Origin: Microbacterium sp. Root61
GTDB taxonomy: Bacteria; Actinomycetota; Actinomycetes; Actinomycetales; Microbacteriaceae
Direction of reading: 5' to 3'
DNA length: 64,000 nucleotides
NCBI RefSeq assembly: GCF_001427525.1
Contig: NZ_LMGU01000001.1
Span: 620,001 to 684,000 of the forward strand
The first letter of the stretch is position 1; the number at the start of each line of letters is the position of its first letter. The notes below the pieces were generated by a model. The model ran no database searches. It saw nothing but the letters and a program-made list of their open reading frames with translations, and was not told the DNA's origin. The translations under genes were made by a program, and so were the position numbers. Below are positions 42,608 to 52,062 of the stretch, one piece after another.

Positions 42608-43471
42608 GTGGACGGACTGGGTCGCCGGGTGATCGTCGCCGCGTTCGATGGGTGGAACGACGCAGGCGAGGCCGCGTCGTCCGCGCTCACGGTGCTGCGC
42701 GACGAAGGCGCGTACGAGCCCGTCTTCACTGTCGACCCCGAACTGTACTTCGACTATCAGTACACCCGTCCGTCGGTGGCGATCGAGACCGATGGGCGCC
42801 GTACCCTGCGCTGGCCGGAGGCGACGCTGTATCGACCTACACGGTCGCTGCGCGGTACGCAGCTCTGGCTGCTGACCGGTGTCGAGCCCGCCCGCGCGTG
42901 GCAGGCGTTCGTCTCCGAGTTCGTGGACGTCGCCCTCCGGGAGGACATCACCGGGTTCGTCTCGCTGGGCTCGATGATGTCGGATGTCCCGCACACGCGC
43001 CCGATCTCCGTCTTCGCGGGCAGCGACAACGACCAGGTCCGCACGTTGCTCGAGATCGAGCGGAGCAACTACGAGGGTCCGGTCGGCATCCTGAGCGTGC
43101 TGAGCCACGCCGCGGACGCGGCCGGCATCCCGACCGCCAGCCTGTGGGCAAGCGTCCCGCACTACGTCGCCGGCCACACACCGTCACCGAAGGCCACGCT
43201 GGCGCTGCTGGACAAGCTCGAGGACATCACCGGCGCACAGGTGCCCCGCGGTCAGCTGGCAGCCGAGTCCGTCGCCTGGGAGGCGTCGATCGACGCTGCC
43301 GCGGCCGATGACGAGGAGATGACCGAGTACATCCGGCAGCTCGAGCGCACGCGCGACACATGGGACTCCCCCGAGGCGTCCGGCGACGCCATCGCGCAGG
43401 AGTTCGAGCGGTACCTCCGGCGCGGCGGCGACGGGCCGACAAAGCCCGGACGCGACGAACCGCGCCGGTAG
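42608..43471 (+). CDS. PAC2-family protein
   Basis: 287 residues from GTG 42608, preceded by AGAGGAGGT; ATG 42575 is an alternative, but a possible -10 TATCCT at 42567 leaves no leader for it. Opens with the family signature RVIVAAFDGWNDAGEAASSAL; SLGSMMSDVPHTRP and GILSVLSHAADAAGIP follow. PAC2 is named after a eukaryotic proteasome-assembly chaperone. The actinobacterial members (Rv2125-like) are trimers of unproven function that sit beside trmI and the proteasome locus. Confidence 0.9.
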   Translation: MDGLGRRVIVAAFDGWNDAGEAASSALTVLRDEGAYEPVFTVDPELYFDYQYTRPSVAIETDGRRTLRWPEATLYRPTRSLRGTQLWLLTGVEPARAWQAFVSEFVDVALREDITGFVSLGSMMSDVPHTRPISVFAGSDNDQVRTLLEIERSNYEGPVGILSVLSHAADAAGIPTASLWASVPHYVAGHTPSPKATLALLDKLEDITGAQVPRGQLAAESVAWEASIDAAAADDEEMTEYIRQLERTRDTWDSPEASGDAIAQEFERYLRRGGDGPTKPGRDEPRR

Positions 43472-43488
43472 CGGCATCCGCTCGCAGG

Positions 43489-44313
43489 CTAGGCCTGGAT
43501 CACTCCCGTGCTGAGCAGGACGAGCAGCAGCGAGCCGAGCGCCACACGGTAGATCACGAACGGCATGAAGCTGTGCTTGGAGATCCAGCTCATGAAGAAC
43601 GCGATCACGCCGAGTGCCACGAGGAACGCGACGACGGTCGCGACAGCGGTCTCACCGAGTGTGAACACCCCGGGCTGGTCGTAGCTCTTGAACAGCTGGT
43701 AGAACCCGCTGCCGAAGACCGCCGGGATCGCGAGCAGGAACGCGTAGCGCGCGGCTGCCGCGCGCTCGAAGCCCATGAACAGCCCGGCGGTGATCGTGCC
43801 GCCGGAGCGGGACACGCCCGGGATGAGCGCCAGTGCCTGAGCGCCGCCGAAGATGAGCCCCTGCGGCACCGTGATGTCTTTCAGCGCGCGCTTCTTGGCA
43901 CCGACCTGGTCGGCGATGCCGAGCAGGACGCCGAAGAAGATCAGCATGCCGGCCACCAGCCACAGCGAACGGAACGTCGTCTCGATCTGATCCTGGAACA
44001 GGAGTCCGAGGACGACGATCGGGATGGTGCCGATGATGATCAGCCAGCCCATCCGTGCGTCCGGGTCGTTGCGCGGGATGCGCCCCACCAGTGACCGGCA
44101 CCAGTGCCCGATGATCCGCACGATGTCGCGCCAGAAGAAGACGACGACCGCCGCCTCCGTGCCGATCTGCGTGATCGCGGTGAACGCGGCGCCCGGGTCC
44201 TGCGCGCCGGGCAGGATCTCGCCCAGGATGCGCAGGTGGGCGCTGGAGGACACGGGCAGGAACTCGGTCAATCCTTGGACGAGTCCCAGGATGATCGCCT
44301 CGATGAGCTGCAT
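43489..44313 (-). CDS. uppP: Undecaprenyl-diphosphatase
   Basis: 274 residues, about eight membrane helices. Signature motifs [14 protein letters not shown] and PGVSRSGGT hold the catalytic Glu, Ser and Arg of the UppP/BacA family. Recycles the C55 lipid carrier for peptidoglycan synthesis and confers bacitracin tolerance. It is 9 bases after the M20 peptidase gene, so the two are co-transcribed. Confidence 0.96.
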   Translation of the reverse strand: MQLIEAIILGLVQGLTEFLPVSSSAHLRILGEILPGAQDPGAAFTAITQIGTEAAVVVFFWRDIVRIIGHWCRSLVGRIPRNDPDARMGWLIIIGTIPIVVLGLLFQDQIETTFRSLWLVAGMLIFFGVLLGIADQVGAKKRALKDITVPQGLIFGGAQALALIPGVSRSGGTITAGLFMGFERAAAARYAFLLAIPAVFGSGFYQLFKSYDQPGVFTLGETAVATVVAFLVALGVIAFFMSWISKHSFMPFVIYRVALGSLLLVLLSTGVIQA

Positions 44314-44322
44314 GGATGTCTT

Positions 44323-45618
44323 TCAGTAGGTGCGGAGAAGATCTGTCAGGATGCGCTGCCCGAACACGAGAGCGTCCAACGGTACGCGTTCGTCGACGCC
44401 GTGGAACATTCCGGTGAAGTCGAGGTCCGCCGGCAGCTTCAGCGGAGCGAAGCCGAAGCCGGCGATGCCGAGTCGGGCCAGGGCTTTGTTGTCGGTGCCC
44501 GCGCCGAGCAGGTACGGGATCACCGGCACACCCGGATCGTGGCGACCGAGCGCGGCGACCATGGCGTCGACGAGATCCCCTTCGAACGGGACCTCCATGC
44601 CGATGTCGCGCACGACCATCTCGATCGCGATGTCATCGCCGACGATGCGCTGGATGTCCGCCAGCACGGCGTCCTCCGTGCCGGGCAGCACCCGCACGTC
44701 GATGAGCGCCTCGGCCCGATCGGGGATCACGTTGTGCTTGTAGCCGGCGGTCAGCCCCGTCGGGTTGGACGTGGTGCGCAGGGTGGAGCGGATGAAGGCG
44801 GATGCGGCGCCGGTGCTGTCCGCGATGGCGTCGGGGTCGGACGGATCCGCCCCGGAGATCTCGGCCAGCAGGCTCAGCGTCTGCTGTGTGGTCGCGGTCA
44901 GGCGGATCGGCCATTCGGTGCGCCCGAGGGCCGCAACGGCCTCAGCGAGGCGCGTGATCGCGTTCTCGGGGTGGTAGCGGCTGCCGTGCCCCGCGCGACC
45001 GCGGACCACCAGGCGGATCCACATCAGCGCCTTTTCGCCCACCTGCAGCAGGTAGGCGCTGCGGTCCCCCACCGTGATCGAATACCCGCCGACCTCGCTG
45101 ATCGCCTCGGTCGCGCCCTCGAACCATTCCGGATGATCCTGTACGACCAGTGCCGAGCCCTCGACGCCGCCGTTCTCCTCGTCCGCGAAGAACGCCAGGA
45201 CGAGGTCGCGTTCGGGCGTCTCGCCGGCCCGCAGCATGTCGGCGACCGAGGTCATGATCATCGCGTTCATGTTCTTCATGTCGACGGCACCGCGACCCCA
45301 CAGCATCCCGTCCCGGATCTCTCCGGCGAACGGATCGACGCTCCAGTCCTCGGCGACGGCGGGCACCACGTCGAGGTGGCCGTGCACGACGAGTGCGGGC
45401 TTGCTGCGGTCGCGACCCGGCACACGGGCGCAGACGTTGGTGCGCCGCGGGATCGGCTCGTAGAACTGCGGCTCCAGGCCGAGCGTGGAGAGGAACTCCC
45501 CGACATACTCCGCGGCCTCGCGTTCCCCGTTGGCTCGTCCTCCGCCGTAGTTCGTCGTGTCGAAACGGATGAGGTCTCGAGCGACGCGGATGACCTCGGG
45601 ATGTTCGGACGCGGGCAT
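44323..45618 (-). CDS. M20-family metallopeptidase
   Basis: 431 residues. Zinc ligands in VVHGHLDVVP, WGRGAVDMKN, ADEENGG and FHGVDERVPL; a dimerisation domain (RLVVRGRAGHGSRYHPENAI) lies in the middle. It resembles the peptidases annotated as dipeptidase/ArgE/DapE-like. Cytosolic hydrolase of N-acyl amino acids or dipeptides; exact substrate unknown. Confidence 0.93.
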   Translation of the reverse strand: MPASEHPEVIRVARDLIRFDTTNYGGGRANGEREAAEYVGEFLSTLGLEPQFYEPIPRRTNVCARVPGRDRSKPALVVHGHLDVVPAVAEDWSVDPFAGEIRDGMLWGRGAVDMKNMNAMIMTSVADMLRAGETPERDLVLAFFADEENGGVEGSALVVQDHPEWFEGATEAISEVGGYSITVGDRSAYLLQVGEKALMWIRLVVRGRAGHGSRYHPENAITRLAEAVAALGRTEWPIRLTATTQQTLSLLAEISGADPSDPDAIADSTGAASAFIRSTLRTTSNPTGLTAGYKHNVIPDRAEALIDVRVLPGTEDAVLADIQRIVGDDIAIEMVVRDIGMEVPFEGDLVDAMVAALGRHDPGVPVIPYLLGAGTDNKALARLGIAGFGFAPLKLPADLDFTGMFHGVDERVPLDALVFGQRILTDLLRTY

Positions 45619-45719
45619 GCGGACAAGGCTACCGGTCGTCCGCGAGACGCCCTTCGATTCTGAACGGCCCTCGAAACGTGGTAACGTTTCTCTTCGGTTG
45701 GTAACAACTTCTACACCCT

Positions 45720-45803
45720 GCGCGGGTGGCGGAATAGGTAGACGCGCTAGCTTGAGGTGCTAGTGCCCGAAAGGGCGTGGGGGTTCAAGTCCCCCTTCGC
45801 GCA
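45720..45803 (+). tRNA. tRNA-Leu (anticodon GAG)
   Basis: Acceptor GCGCGGG pairs with TTCGCGC, discriminator A; anticodon stem CTAGC/GCTAG with loop TTGAGGT gives anticodon GAG (reads CTC). Long variable arm TGCCCGAAAGGGCG and T arm GGTTCAAGTC. CCA not encoded. Immediately upstream are GAAACG/CGTTTC and two TGGTAAC repeats of unclear meaning. Confidence 0.95.
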
Positions 45804-45814
45804 CAGAGGGAAAT

Positions 45815-45850
45815 AACGGCCCTGACCAGGGAAATCTGGTCAGGGCCGTT
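45815..45850. terminator. Terminator after tRNA-Leu
   Basis: Fifteen-base perfect arms (45815-45829 and 45836-45850), 6-base loop, 12 bases after the tRNA; also serves the convergent hydrolase gene ending at 45875. Confidence 0.9.
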
Positions 45851-45874
45851 GTCATTGTCCGAGCAAATGCCGCG

Positions 45875-47017
45875 TCACGGGGCGAATCGGGCCAAGAAAG
45901 CCGCAAGCTGCTTCTCGTACGCGGCCGGGTCGACGTTCCAGCTCTGGATGTGCCCGGCACCGGCGACCGGGACATACTGCGCCTGCGGCAGCGAATCGGC
46001 GAAGGCCGCACTCTCCGCGGGCGGCACCAGGGGATCCGCCAGGCCCTGGAACAGCAGAATCGGCAACCGCTCGAACGTCGCCGTCTGGTCCAGTTCGTTC
46101 AGCACGCCCAGGTCGATTCCGCCGCGCCACTGCACCGTCCACTGCAGCGGAGCGCCGAGGAACCCGACGTACAGACGATCCGCCTGGCCCTGCAGCACAC
46201 CCGCCCAGTTGAGCACCGGCGCATCCAGCACCATGCCCACGACGCGGTCGGCATGCGCGGAACGGTGCAGGAACTGCGTGACGATGCTCCCGCCCATCGA
46301 ATCGCCGTACAGCACGAACTTCGTCGCCCCCTTCGCGATCGCGTAGTCCGCCGCAGACTCGAGGTCCTGCCACTCGGTCTCGCCGAGCGAGATCAGTCCG
46401 TTCGGACTCGGCGGCGCGCCGACGTCATTGCGGTACGTGATCAGGAGCGTCGGCAGGCCGGCGTCCACGATCGTCGGCAATGGCCGCAGCCCGCTCTCGC
46501 GCTCTCCGTCGATGCCGTGCACGAACAGCACCCAGGTCGAGCCCGACCCGGGCACCTGCCACGCAGGCATAGCGCCCAGCTCGCCCTCGATGTCGACATC
46601 CGCGAAGTCGATGCCGAGTGACACCCGCGGATCGCGGGTGTGCACGTTGGGGTTCAGCTGCACATCCGTGCCGACGGCGAGCTCTCCGATGATGTGCGAG
46701 ATGGGGCGGCTCACAGTCTTGTCGGTGGTGGCGCTGACCGGTCCGATGACGGCGGACCCGACCTGCTCGCCGTCCGGCGCCGTCCAGACCAGGCCGTATG
46801 TGCCGACCCGCTCGGCCGCGGATGAGCGGGGCAGCGTGACCTCATCGTCGGTCAGGGCGACCACCTGCCCCACCGCGGTCACCATGCCGTGGTGCGGTGT
46901 CAGCAGCACCTGCGCTCCCCCGACGACGATGCCGACGGAAGCGAGCACCAGCACCGCGACCACCGACCCGGCGACGATCCAGGGCCAACGACGACGACGC
47001 TTCTTCTTCGAGTCCAC
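45875..47017 (-). CDS. Membrane-anchored alpha/beta hydrolase
   Basis: 380 residues from GTG 47017. Basic N terminus DSKKKRRRRWPW then one membrane helix (IVAGSVVAVLVLASVGIVVG), so the domain is probably extracytoplasmic. Hydrolase core: LFVHGIDGERES, nucleophile in LYGDSMGGSIV, acid in QGLADPLVPP and His in GAGHIQSW. Ester or peptide substrate unknown; related to actinobacterial BAAT/lipase-like hydrolases. Confidence 0.87.
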   Translation of the reverse strand: MDSKKKRRRRWPWIVAGSVVAVLVLASVGIVVGGAQVLLTPHHGMVTAVGQVVALTDDEVTLPRSSAAERVGTYGLVWTAPDGEQVGSAVIGPVSATTDKTVSRPISHIIGELAVGTDVQLNPNVHTRDPRVSLGIDFADVDIEGELGAMPAWQVPGSGSTWVLFVHGIDGERESGLRPLPTIVDAGLPTLLITYRNDVGAPPSPNGLISLGETEWQDLESAADYAIAKGATKFVLYGDSMGGSIVTQFLHRSAHADRVVGMVLDAPVLNWAGVLQGQADRLYVGFLGAPLQWTVQWRGGIDLGVLNELDQTATFERLPILLFQGLADPLVPPAESAAFADSLPQAQYVPVAGAGHIQSWNVDPAAYEKQLAAFLARFAP

Positions 47018-47080
47018 AGGTCGAACGTATCGATCCGGCGAGGGAACCTTTGACCGCCGCGGCGGGCCGACGGGGAGAGA

Positions 47081-48169
47081 TCACCCCATCGACACCCCGA
47101 AGATGAGTCCGAGCAGGTAGGTGATCGCGGCTGCGCCGTAGCCGATGAGCAGCTGCCGCAGTGCACGGCGCAGCGGCGGTCCACCCGACAGGAGACCCAC
47201 CATCGCGCCGGTCGCCATCAGCGCGATGCCGACAAGAAGCAGCGCCGTCACGACGGCGGCGATGCCGCTGAGGCCGAAGAGCCAGGGCAGCACCGGGATG
47301 ATCGCGCCGGACGCGAAGAACAGGAAGCTCGAGAACGCCGCGCCCCACGCGCTGCCGATGACCTCGTGATCATCCGCAGCCTCGACCGGGCGGCGGTACG
47401 GCTCGCTGCGGCCGGGCTCCTGCGCGGCCTGGACGATGCGCCGGGCGCGGGCCAGTGCCTCATCCTCCGGCATCCCGCGGGTCCGATAGACCAGGGCGAG
47501 CTCGTTGGCGTCGAGATCCAGGTGCTCGAGTCCGCCGTCCGCGAAATTGCTGGGCTCGGTGGCCTCCAGCAGCTCGCGCTGCGAGCGGACCGAGACGAAC
47601 TCCCCCGCCCCCATAGACAGGGCGCCGGCCAGGAGTCCCGCGACGCCGCTGAACAACACGAACTGCGGCGCAGCCCCGGTGGCCCCGATGCCCATGATCA
47701 ACGCGAGATTCGAGACGAGCCCGTCGTTGGCGCCGAACACCGCCGCACGGAATGTGCCGGCGAGGCGTCGGCGCCCGCGGGCGGCGAGGCCCCGGACGAC
47801 TTCGTAGTGCACCTTCTCGTCGGCCGCCATCGCCGGCGTCGCGAACGGCTCATCGTCGTAGGGCGAGCGTCCCTCGGCGTTCTGCGCGAGCGCGAGCACG
47901 AAGATCGAACCGAATCGCTTGGCCATCCAGCCCAGCAGCTGCGTGCCCGCATCGGGTCGCGGCAATCGCGCGGGCTCGCCACCGAGCAGATCGAGCCAGT
48001 GCGCCTCGTGGCGCCCCTCCGCCTCCGCCAGCGCGAGCAGGATCGCCCGCTCTTCGCCTTCACGACGACTGGCGAGCTGACGGTAGACGCGAGCCTCTGC
48101 CCGTTCGTTGACGAGGTATTGCGCCCACCGTCGTCGCTCACGTGCGGTGGGTGCTGCGGGCGCGCTCAA
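47081..48169 (-). CDS. VIT1/CCC1-type transporter with N-terminal ferritin-like domain
   Basis: 362 residues. TTG 48169 is preferred because GGAGG lies five bases before it; a TTG at 48181 overlaps that site. Residues about 1-130 form a ferritin-like four-helix domain with Glu/His metal ligands (NERAEARVYRQLA, EAEGRHEAHWLDLLG, DEKVHYEVV). Residues 140-362 are a VIT1 domain (AAVFGANDGLVSNLALIMG, MGAGEFVSVRSQRE). Predicted Fe(II)/Mn(II) exporter of the membrane-bound ferritin (MbfA-like) type. Confidence 0.9.
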   Translation of the reverse strand: MSAPAAPTARERRRWAQYLVNERAEARVYRQLASRREGEERAILLALAEAEGRHEAHWLDLLGGEPARLPRPDAGTQLLGWMAKRFGSIFVLALAQNAEGRSPYDDEPFATPAMAADEKVHYEVVRGLAARGRRRLAGTFRAAVFGANDGLVSNLALIMGIGATGAAPQFVLFSGVAGLLAGALSMGAGEFVSVRSQRELLEATEPSNFADGGLEHLDLDANELALVYRTRGMPEDEALARARRIVQAAQEPGRSEPYRRPVEAADDHEVIGSAWGAAFSSFLFFASGAIIPVLPWLFGLSGIAAVVTALLLVGIALMATGAMVGLLSGGPPLRRALRQLLIGYGAAAITYLLGLIFGVSMG

Positions 48170-48281
48170 GGGAGCCTCCAAAGGCTGCGATGCGGGGATG
48201 CTTCAACGGTAGCGAGAGAGGCATCCGCACCTCGCGCTGAGACGCGAACTGCCAGCATTTCGGGGCTCCGAACAGCGGGGC

Positions 48282-50141
48282 CTACGAGCGCACGCGGGCG
48301 CGCAGCATCTCGATCCGCGCCTGCAGCTGCACGAGCGTCGCCTGGGGCACTGCGGGACCTCCGCACACGCGGCGCAGCTCGGCATGGACTGCCCCGTGCG
48401 GCTCGCCGCTCTGCTTCGCGTACAGCCCCACGAGGCTGTTCAGCAGCTGCCGCTGCTCCTTCAGGGTGCGATGCAGCGCAGCCGGGAGTGCAGGCTCGGC
48501 GTCCGGGCGGGAGGCCTCGTCGGCCTCGCGTGCGGAGCGGTGCCTGCCCTGCCGCGCCTGCCGCTGCATGAGGAGCTCGTGCACATGCTCCGGCTCGAGC
48601 AGTCCGGGCAGCCCGAGGAACTCCTCCTCCTCGGGGGTGCCGGGCACCGCGAGCTGGCCGAACTCCTTGCCGTCGAAGAGCACGCGATCGAAATGCGCCT
48701 GCGATCCGAGCGCCTGGTACGTGAACTCGTAGGTGAGGGCATCGGATGCGGATTCCGCGGACTCCCCGGCATCCATCGCGTCTTCGTCGAGAGACCATTC
48801 GTCCTCGCCGGTGCCGTCACGATCCAGGGCATGGTCGCGCTGGCGCTCCAGCTCGTTTGCGAGGGCGAGCAGCTGCGGCACATTGGGCAGGAAGACACTG
48901 GCGGTCTCACCTCGACGGCGGGCCCGCACGAAGCGGCCGATGGCCTGCGCGAAGAACAGTGGCGTCGAGGCAGAGGTGGCATAGACGCCGACCGCGAGTC
49001 GTGGCACGTCCACACCCTCGGACACCATGCGCACCGCGACCATCCACCGCGACGTGCCCTGCGAGAACGTGTCGATGCGGGAGGACGCCTCCGCTTCGTC
49101 CGAGAGGACGATCGTGGGGGCCTCGCCGGTGAGCTCCTTGAGGATGTCGGCGTAGGCGCGCGCCGCGGTCTGATCGGTCGCGATGACCAGTCCGCCTGCA
49201 TCCGGCACCTGCTCCCGCACCTCGGTGAGGCGACGATCCGCCGACTTCAGCACGGCCGGGATCCACTCCCCCTCGGGATTGAGCGCGGTGCGCCAGGCCT
49301 GAGAGGTGATGTCCTTCGTGTTGTCCTGCCCGAGCTGCGCCTCCATCTCGTCACCAGTCTTGGTGCGCCAGCGCATCTTGCCGGCGTACACCAGGAAGAT
49401 GACGGGCCGCACCACGCCGTCCTCGAGGGCGCGCCGGTAGCTGTAGGCGTAGTCGGTGCGCGAGATGCGGATGCCGTGCGGGTCGGGGTGGTACTCCACG
49501 AACGGGATCGGCGCGGTGTCGCTGCGGAACGGGGTGCCCGAGAGCAGCAGGCGGCGAGTCGCCCGCGCGAAGGCCTCGCGCAGCGCGTCGCCCCAGCTCA
49601 GGGCGTCGCCGCCGTGGTGCACCTCGTCGAGGATCACGAGGGTGCGCGCGTCCATGATGAGGCGCTCGTGCACGGAGGCCTTCGTGGCGACCTGCGCGTA
49701 GGTGACCGCGACGCCGTGATAGTGCCGCCCGGGCACGGCGTGACGGTTACTGAAGGCGGGATCGAGACGGATCGAGACGCGGGCCGCGGCATCCGCCCAC
49801 TGGGTTTTGAGGTGCTCGGTGGGCGCCACCACGACGATGCGGTCGATCACGCGGCGGCGCATCAGCTCGCTGGCCAGGCGCAGGGCGAAGGTCGTCTTGC
49901 CGGCGCCCGGGGTCGCGGCAGCGAGGAAGTCGCGAGGGCCGGAGCCCACCCCGTCCGGTCCGTCGAGCCGGAAGTACAGGTCGAGCGCCTCGACCTGCCA
50001 GGCACGCAGGCGCTGGGCGGTACCCCAGGGTGCACGTTGCGGGTACGACGGCGAGAGGTGCTCGGCCGCGAATCCGCCGAAGTGATCCTCGACGGTGGAC
50101 TCGTCCGCGTCCGGTACCAGGAGGGCCGCTTCGTCATCCAT
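48282..50141 (-). CDS. SF2 DEAD/DEAH helicase (XPB/UvsW-like)
   Basis: 619 residues from ATG 50141, spaced six bases from GGAAGGAG. Motif I AATPGAGKTTFALRLA, motif II ILDEVHHGGD, motif III LLLSGTPFRSD, and motif VI QAIGRFVRARR. C-terminal acidic stretch and helical tail (EQRQLLNSLVGLYAKQSGEPHG). Long-conserved actinobacterial protein; probably DNA translocation in repair or restriction-like processes, but unproven. Confidence 0.9.
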   Translation of the reverse strand: MDDEAALLVPDADESTVEDHFGGFAAEHLSPSYPQRAPWGTAQRLRAWQVEALDLYFRLDGPDGVGSGPRDFLAAATPGAGKTTFALRLASELMRRRVIDRIVVVAPTEHLKTQWADAAARVSIRLDPAFSNRHAVPGRHYHGVAVTYAQVATKASVHERLIMDARTLVILDEVHHGGDALSWGDALREAFARATRRLLLSGTPFRSDTAPIPFVEYHPDPHGIRISRTDYAYSYRRALEDGVVRPVIFLVYAGKMRWRTKTGDEMEAQLGQDNTKDITSQAWRTALNPEGEWIPAVLKSADRRLTEVREQVPDAGGLVIATDQTAARAYADILKELTGEAPTIVLSDEAEASSRIDTFSQGTSRWMVAVRMVSEGVDVPRLAVGVYATSASTPLFFAQAIGRFVRARRRGETASVFLPNVPQLLALANELERQRDHALDRDGTGEDEWSLDEDAMDAGESAESASDALTYEFTYQALGSQAHFDRVLFDGKEFGQLAVPGTPEEEEFLGLPGLLEPEHVHELLMQRQARQGRHRSAREADEASRPDAEPALPAALHRTLKEQRQLLNSLVGLYAKQSGEPHGAVHAELRRVCGGPAVPQATLVQLQARIEMLRARVRS

Positions 50142-50280
50142 CGGCATCTCCTTCCTACGATCGCGCTTGCGCGCACACAACGAGTCACAACCCTAGACGA
50201 GCAGACCGACAACGTCCTTTTCCGAGCCCGCGTCGTGGGTGCGGGGTATCCTCGATGTCGGCCACGAACCGAGGAGCACG

Positions 50281-51150
50281 ATGTCGACTTCAGAAGAGCG
50301 CAGCACCGCATCCCCGCACGAGAACGGCGCCCTCCACCCGTGGCGGCGCTATGTCGCGGTGGGCGACTCCTTCACGGAGGGCATCGGCGATCCCGAACCT
50401 GGCTCGCCCGACGGCCACCGCGGTTGGGCGGATCGCGTCGCCGAGGTGCTCTCGCAGCAGGTCGAGGACTTCGCCTACGCGAACCTCGCGGTCCGCGGCA
50501 AGCTCATCGGGCAGATCATCGCCGATCAGCTCGAGCCCGCCTTGGCGCTCCGGCCCGATTTGGTCACCTTCTCGGCCGGCGGCAACGATGTCATCCGCCC
50601 CGGTACGGACCCCGACGAGATCGCGATGCAGTTCGAGGACGCCGTCATCCGGCTCCAGACCAGCGGTGCGTCGATCGTGGTCTTCACCGGCATCGACACG
50701 AACTTCAGTCCGGTGTTGCGCGCGTTCCGAGGCAAGGTCGCGATCTACAACGAGAACATCCGCGCGATCGCCGACAAGTACGACTGCATCGTGGCCGACC
50801 AGTGGGCGCTCAAGGAGGTGCAGGACCCTCGCTTCTTCGATGTCGATCGGCTGCACTACAACGCCCTCGGTCACCACGAGGTCGCCCGTATGGTGCTGCG
50901 CGCCCTCAACGTTCCGAACGACCTGCAGCCGATGCAGCCGGATCCGCTTCCCCCGACGACGTGGCGCGAGGCGCGCACCGGAGATCTGGTCTGGGCCCGG
51001 TCGCACCTGATGCCGTGGGTGCTGCGACGCCTGCGCCACCAATCCTCCGGCGACACCGTCACAGCCAAGCGACCCGAACCGATGCCGATGCCGATGGTGA
51101 CCCTGGCTCCGGGTCAGGATGCCGCGGCCGAGCGCGGCGAGCAGGTCTGA
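50281..51150 (+). CDS. SGNH/GDSL hydrolase (paralogue 2)
   Basis: 289 residues from ATG 50281 after GAGGAGC. Blocks: VAVGDSFTEGIGD (S30), NLAVRGK, AGGNDVIRPGTD, DRLHYNALGHH. Compared with the copy at 9064, blocks and spacing agree closely (LEPALAL, RGWAD, PWVLRRL/PWVRRRL), but this one has a longer Pro/Met-rich tail. No signal peptide. Substrate unknown. Confidence 0.9.
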   Translation: MSTSEERSTASPHENGALHPWRRYVAVGDSFTEGIGDPEPGSPDGHRGWADRVAEVLSQQVEDFAYANLAVRGKLIGQIIADQLEPALALRPDLVTFSAGGNDVIRPGTDPDEIAMQFEDAVIRLQTSGASIVVFTGIDTNFSPVLRAFRGKVAIYNENIRAIADKYDCIVADQWALKEVQDPRFFDVDRLHYNALGHHEVARMVLRALNVPNDLQPMQPDPLPPTTWREARTGDLVWARSHLMPWVLRRLRHQSSGDTVTAKRPEPMPMPMVTLAPGQDAAAERGEQV

Positions 51151-51160
51151 GCCCTCGAGC

Positions 51161-51967
51161 TCAGCTGCGCAGCGCCCACAGGGCGACGGCGCTGGCGGCG
51201 GCGACGTTGAGCGAGTCCACTCCCCCGGCCATCGGGATGGTCACGACCGTGTCGGCGGCGGCGAGGGCCTGACGGCTGAGACCGTCGCCTTCGGCGCCCA
51301 TCATGAGTGCGACGCGTTCCGGGCGCGCGAGCGCGAAGTCGTCGAGGGAAACGGCGTCGGGGGCGAGCGCCAGCGCGGCCAGATGGAACCCGGCCTCGTG
51401 CAGCATGACGCGGGCCGAACTCCACTCGGGCAGCCGCGTCCACGGCACCTGGAACACGGTGCCCATGCTGACGCGGACGCTGCGCCGGTAGAACGGGTCG
51501 GCGCAGCGCGGCGAGACGAGCACCGCGTCGGCGCCCAGGCCTGCGGCCCCGCGGAAAGCCGCTCCCACATTCGCGTGATCGACGATGTCCTCGAGCACGA
51601 GCACCAGGCGCGCGTCCCGCACGACCTCGGCGACGCTCGGCAGCTCGGGGCGGTGCATCGCCGCCAGCAGCCCGCGATGCACGGCATAGCCGGTGGTGCG
51701 CTCGGCCACGTCTGCGGGGACCACGTAGATGGGCACGTCGGCGGCGGCCTCCATCAGCAGGAGCTGCGTCTCGCCGAGCCACTTCTCCTGCACCAGCACG
51801 GAGCGGGGCCGGTGCCCGGCGGCCAGCGCCCGCGAGAGCACCTTCGCCGATTCGGCCATGTACAGGCCGCCCGCGGGTTCCAGGATGCGGCGCAGCGCGA
51901 TGTCCGTCAGATCGCGATAGTCCGCGAGTCGGGGATCTTCTGCGGACGCGACGTGCTCGATCAGCAT
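51161..51967 (-). CDS. TrmH/SpoU-family RNA 2'-O-methyltransferase
   Basis: 268 residues from ATG 51967 with GGAGGAGG upstream. N-terminal L30e-like substrate domain (MAESAKVLSRALAAGHRPRSVLVQEKW) and SPOUT knot domain with motifs VLEDIVDHANVGAAFRGAAGLGADAV, MMGAEGDGLS and VTIPMAGGVDSLNVAAASAVAL. Methylates a ribose in tRNA or rRNA; which one is not determinable here. Confidence 0.93.
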   Translation of the reverse strand: MLIEHVASAEDPRLADYRDLTDIALRRILEPAGGLYMAESAKVLSRALAAGHRPRSVLVQEKWLGETQLLLMEAAADVPIYVVPADVAERTTGYAVHRGLLAAMHRPELPSVAEVVRDARLVLVLEDIVDHANVGAAFRGAAGLGADAVLVSPRCADPFYRRSVRVSMGTVFQVPWTRLPEWSSARVMLHEAGFHLAALALAPDAVSLDDFALARPERVALMMGAEGDGLSRQALAAADTVVTIPMAGGVDSLNVAAASAVALWALRS

Positions 51968-52062
51968 GGGGGCCTCCTCCTCAACTCTCGCAGGTTCGCG
52001 AGGCACGTCGTAACATGCCCGAAAAGCGGGGCCCCTACACTCGAACCGCGAGGGGGATCACG

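Noticed and set aside
45671..45710. GAAACG/CGTTTC and TGGTAAC repeats before tRNA-Leu as an operator
   Set aside because: The arms are only six bases and the promoter elements around them are unclear; could be chance or part of the tRNA promoter.
48384..51272. 962-codon open frame opposite the SF2 helicase
   Set aside because: Shadow frame covering a helicase with intact motifs and part of a real SGNH gene in another frame.
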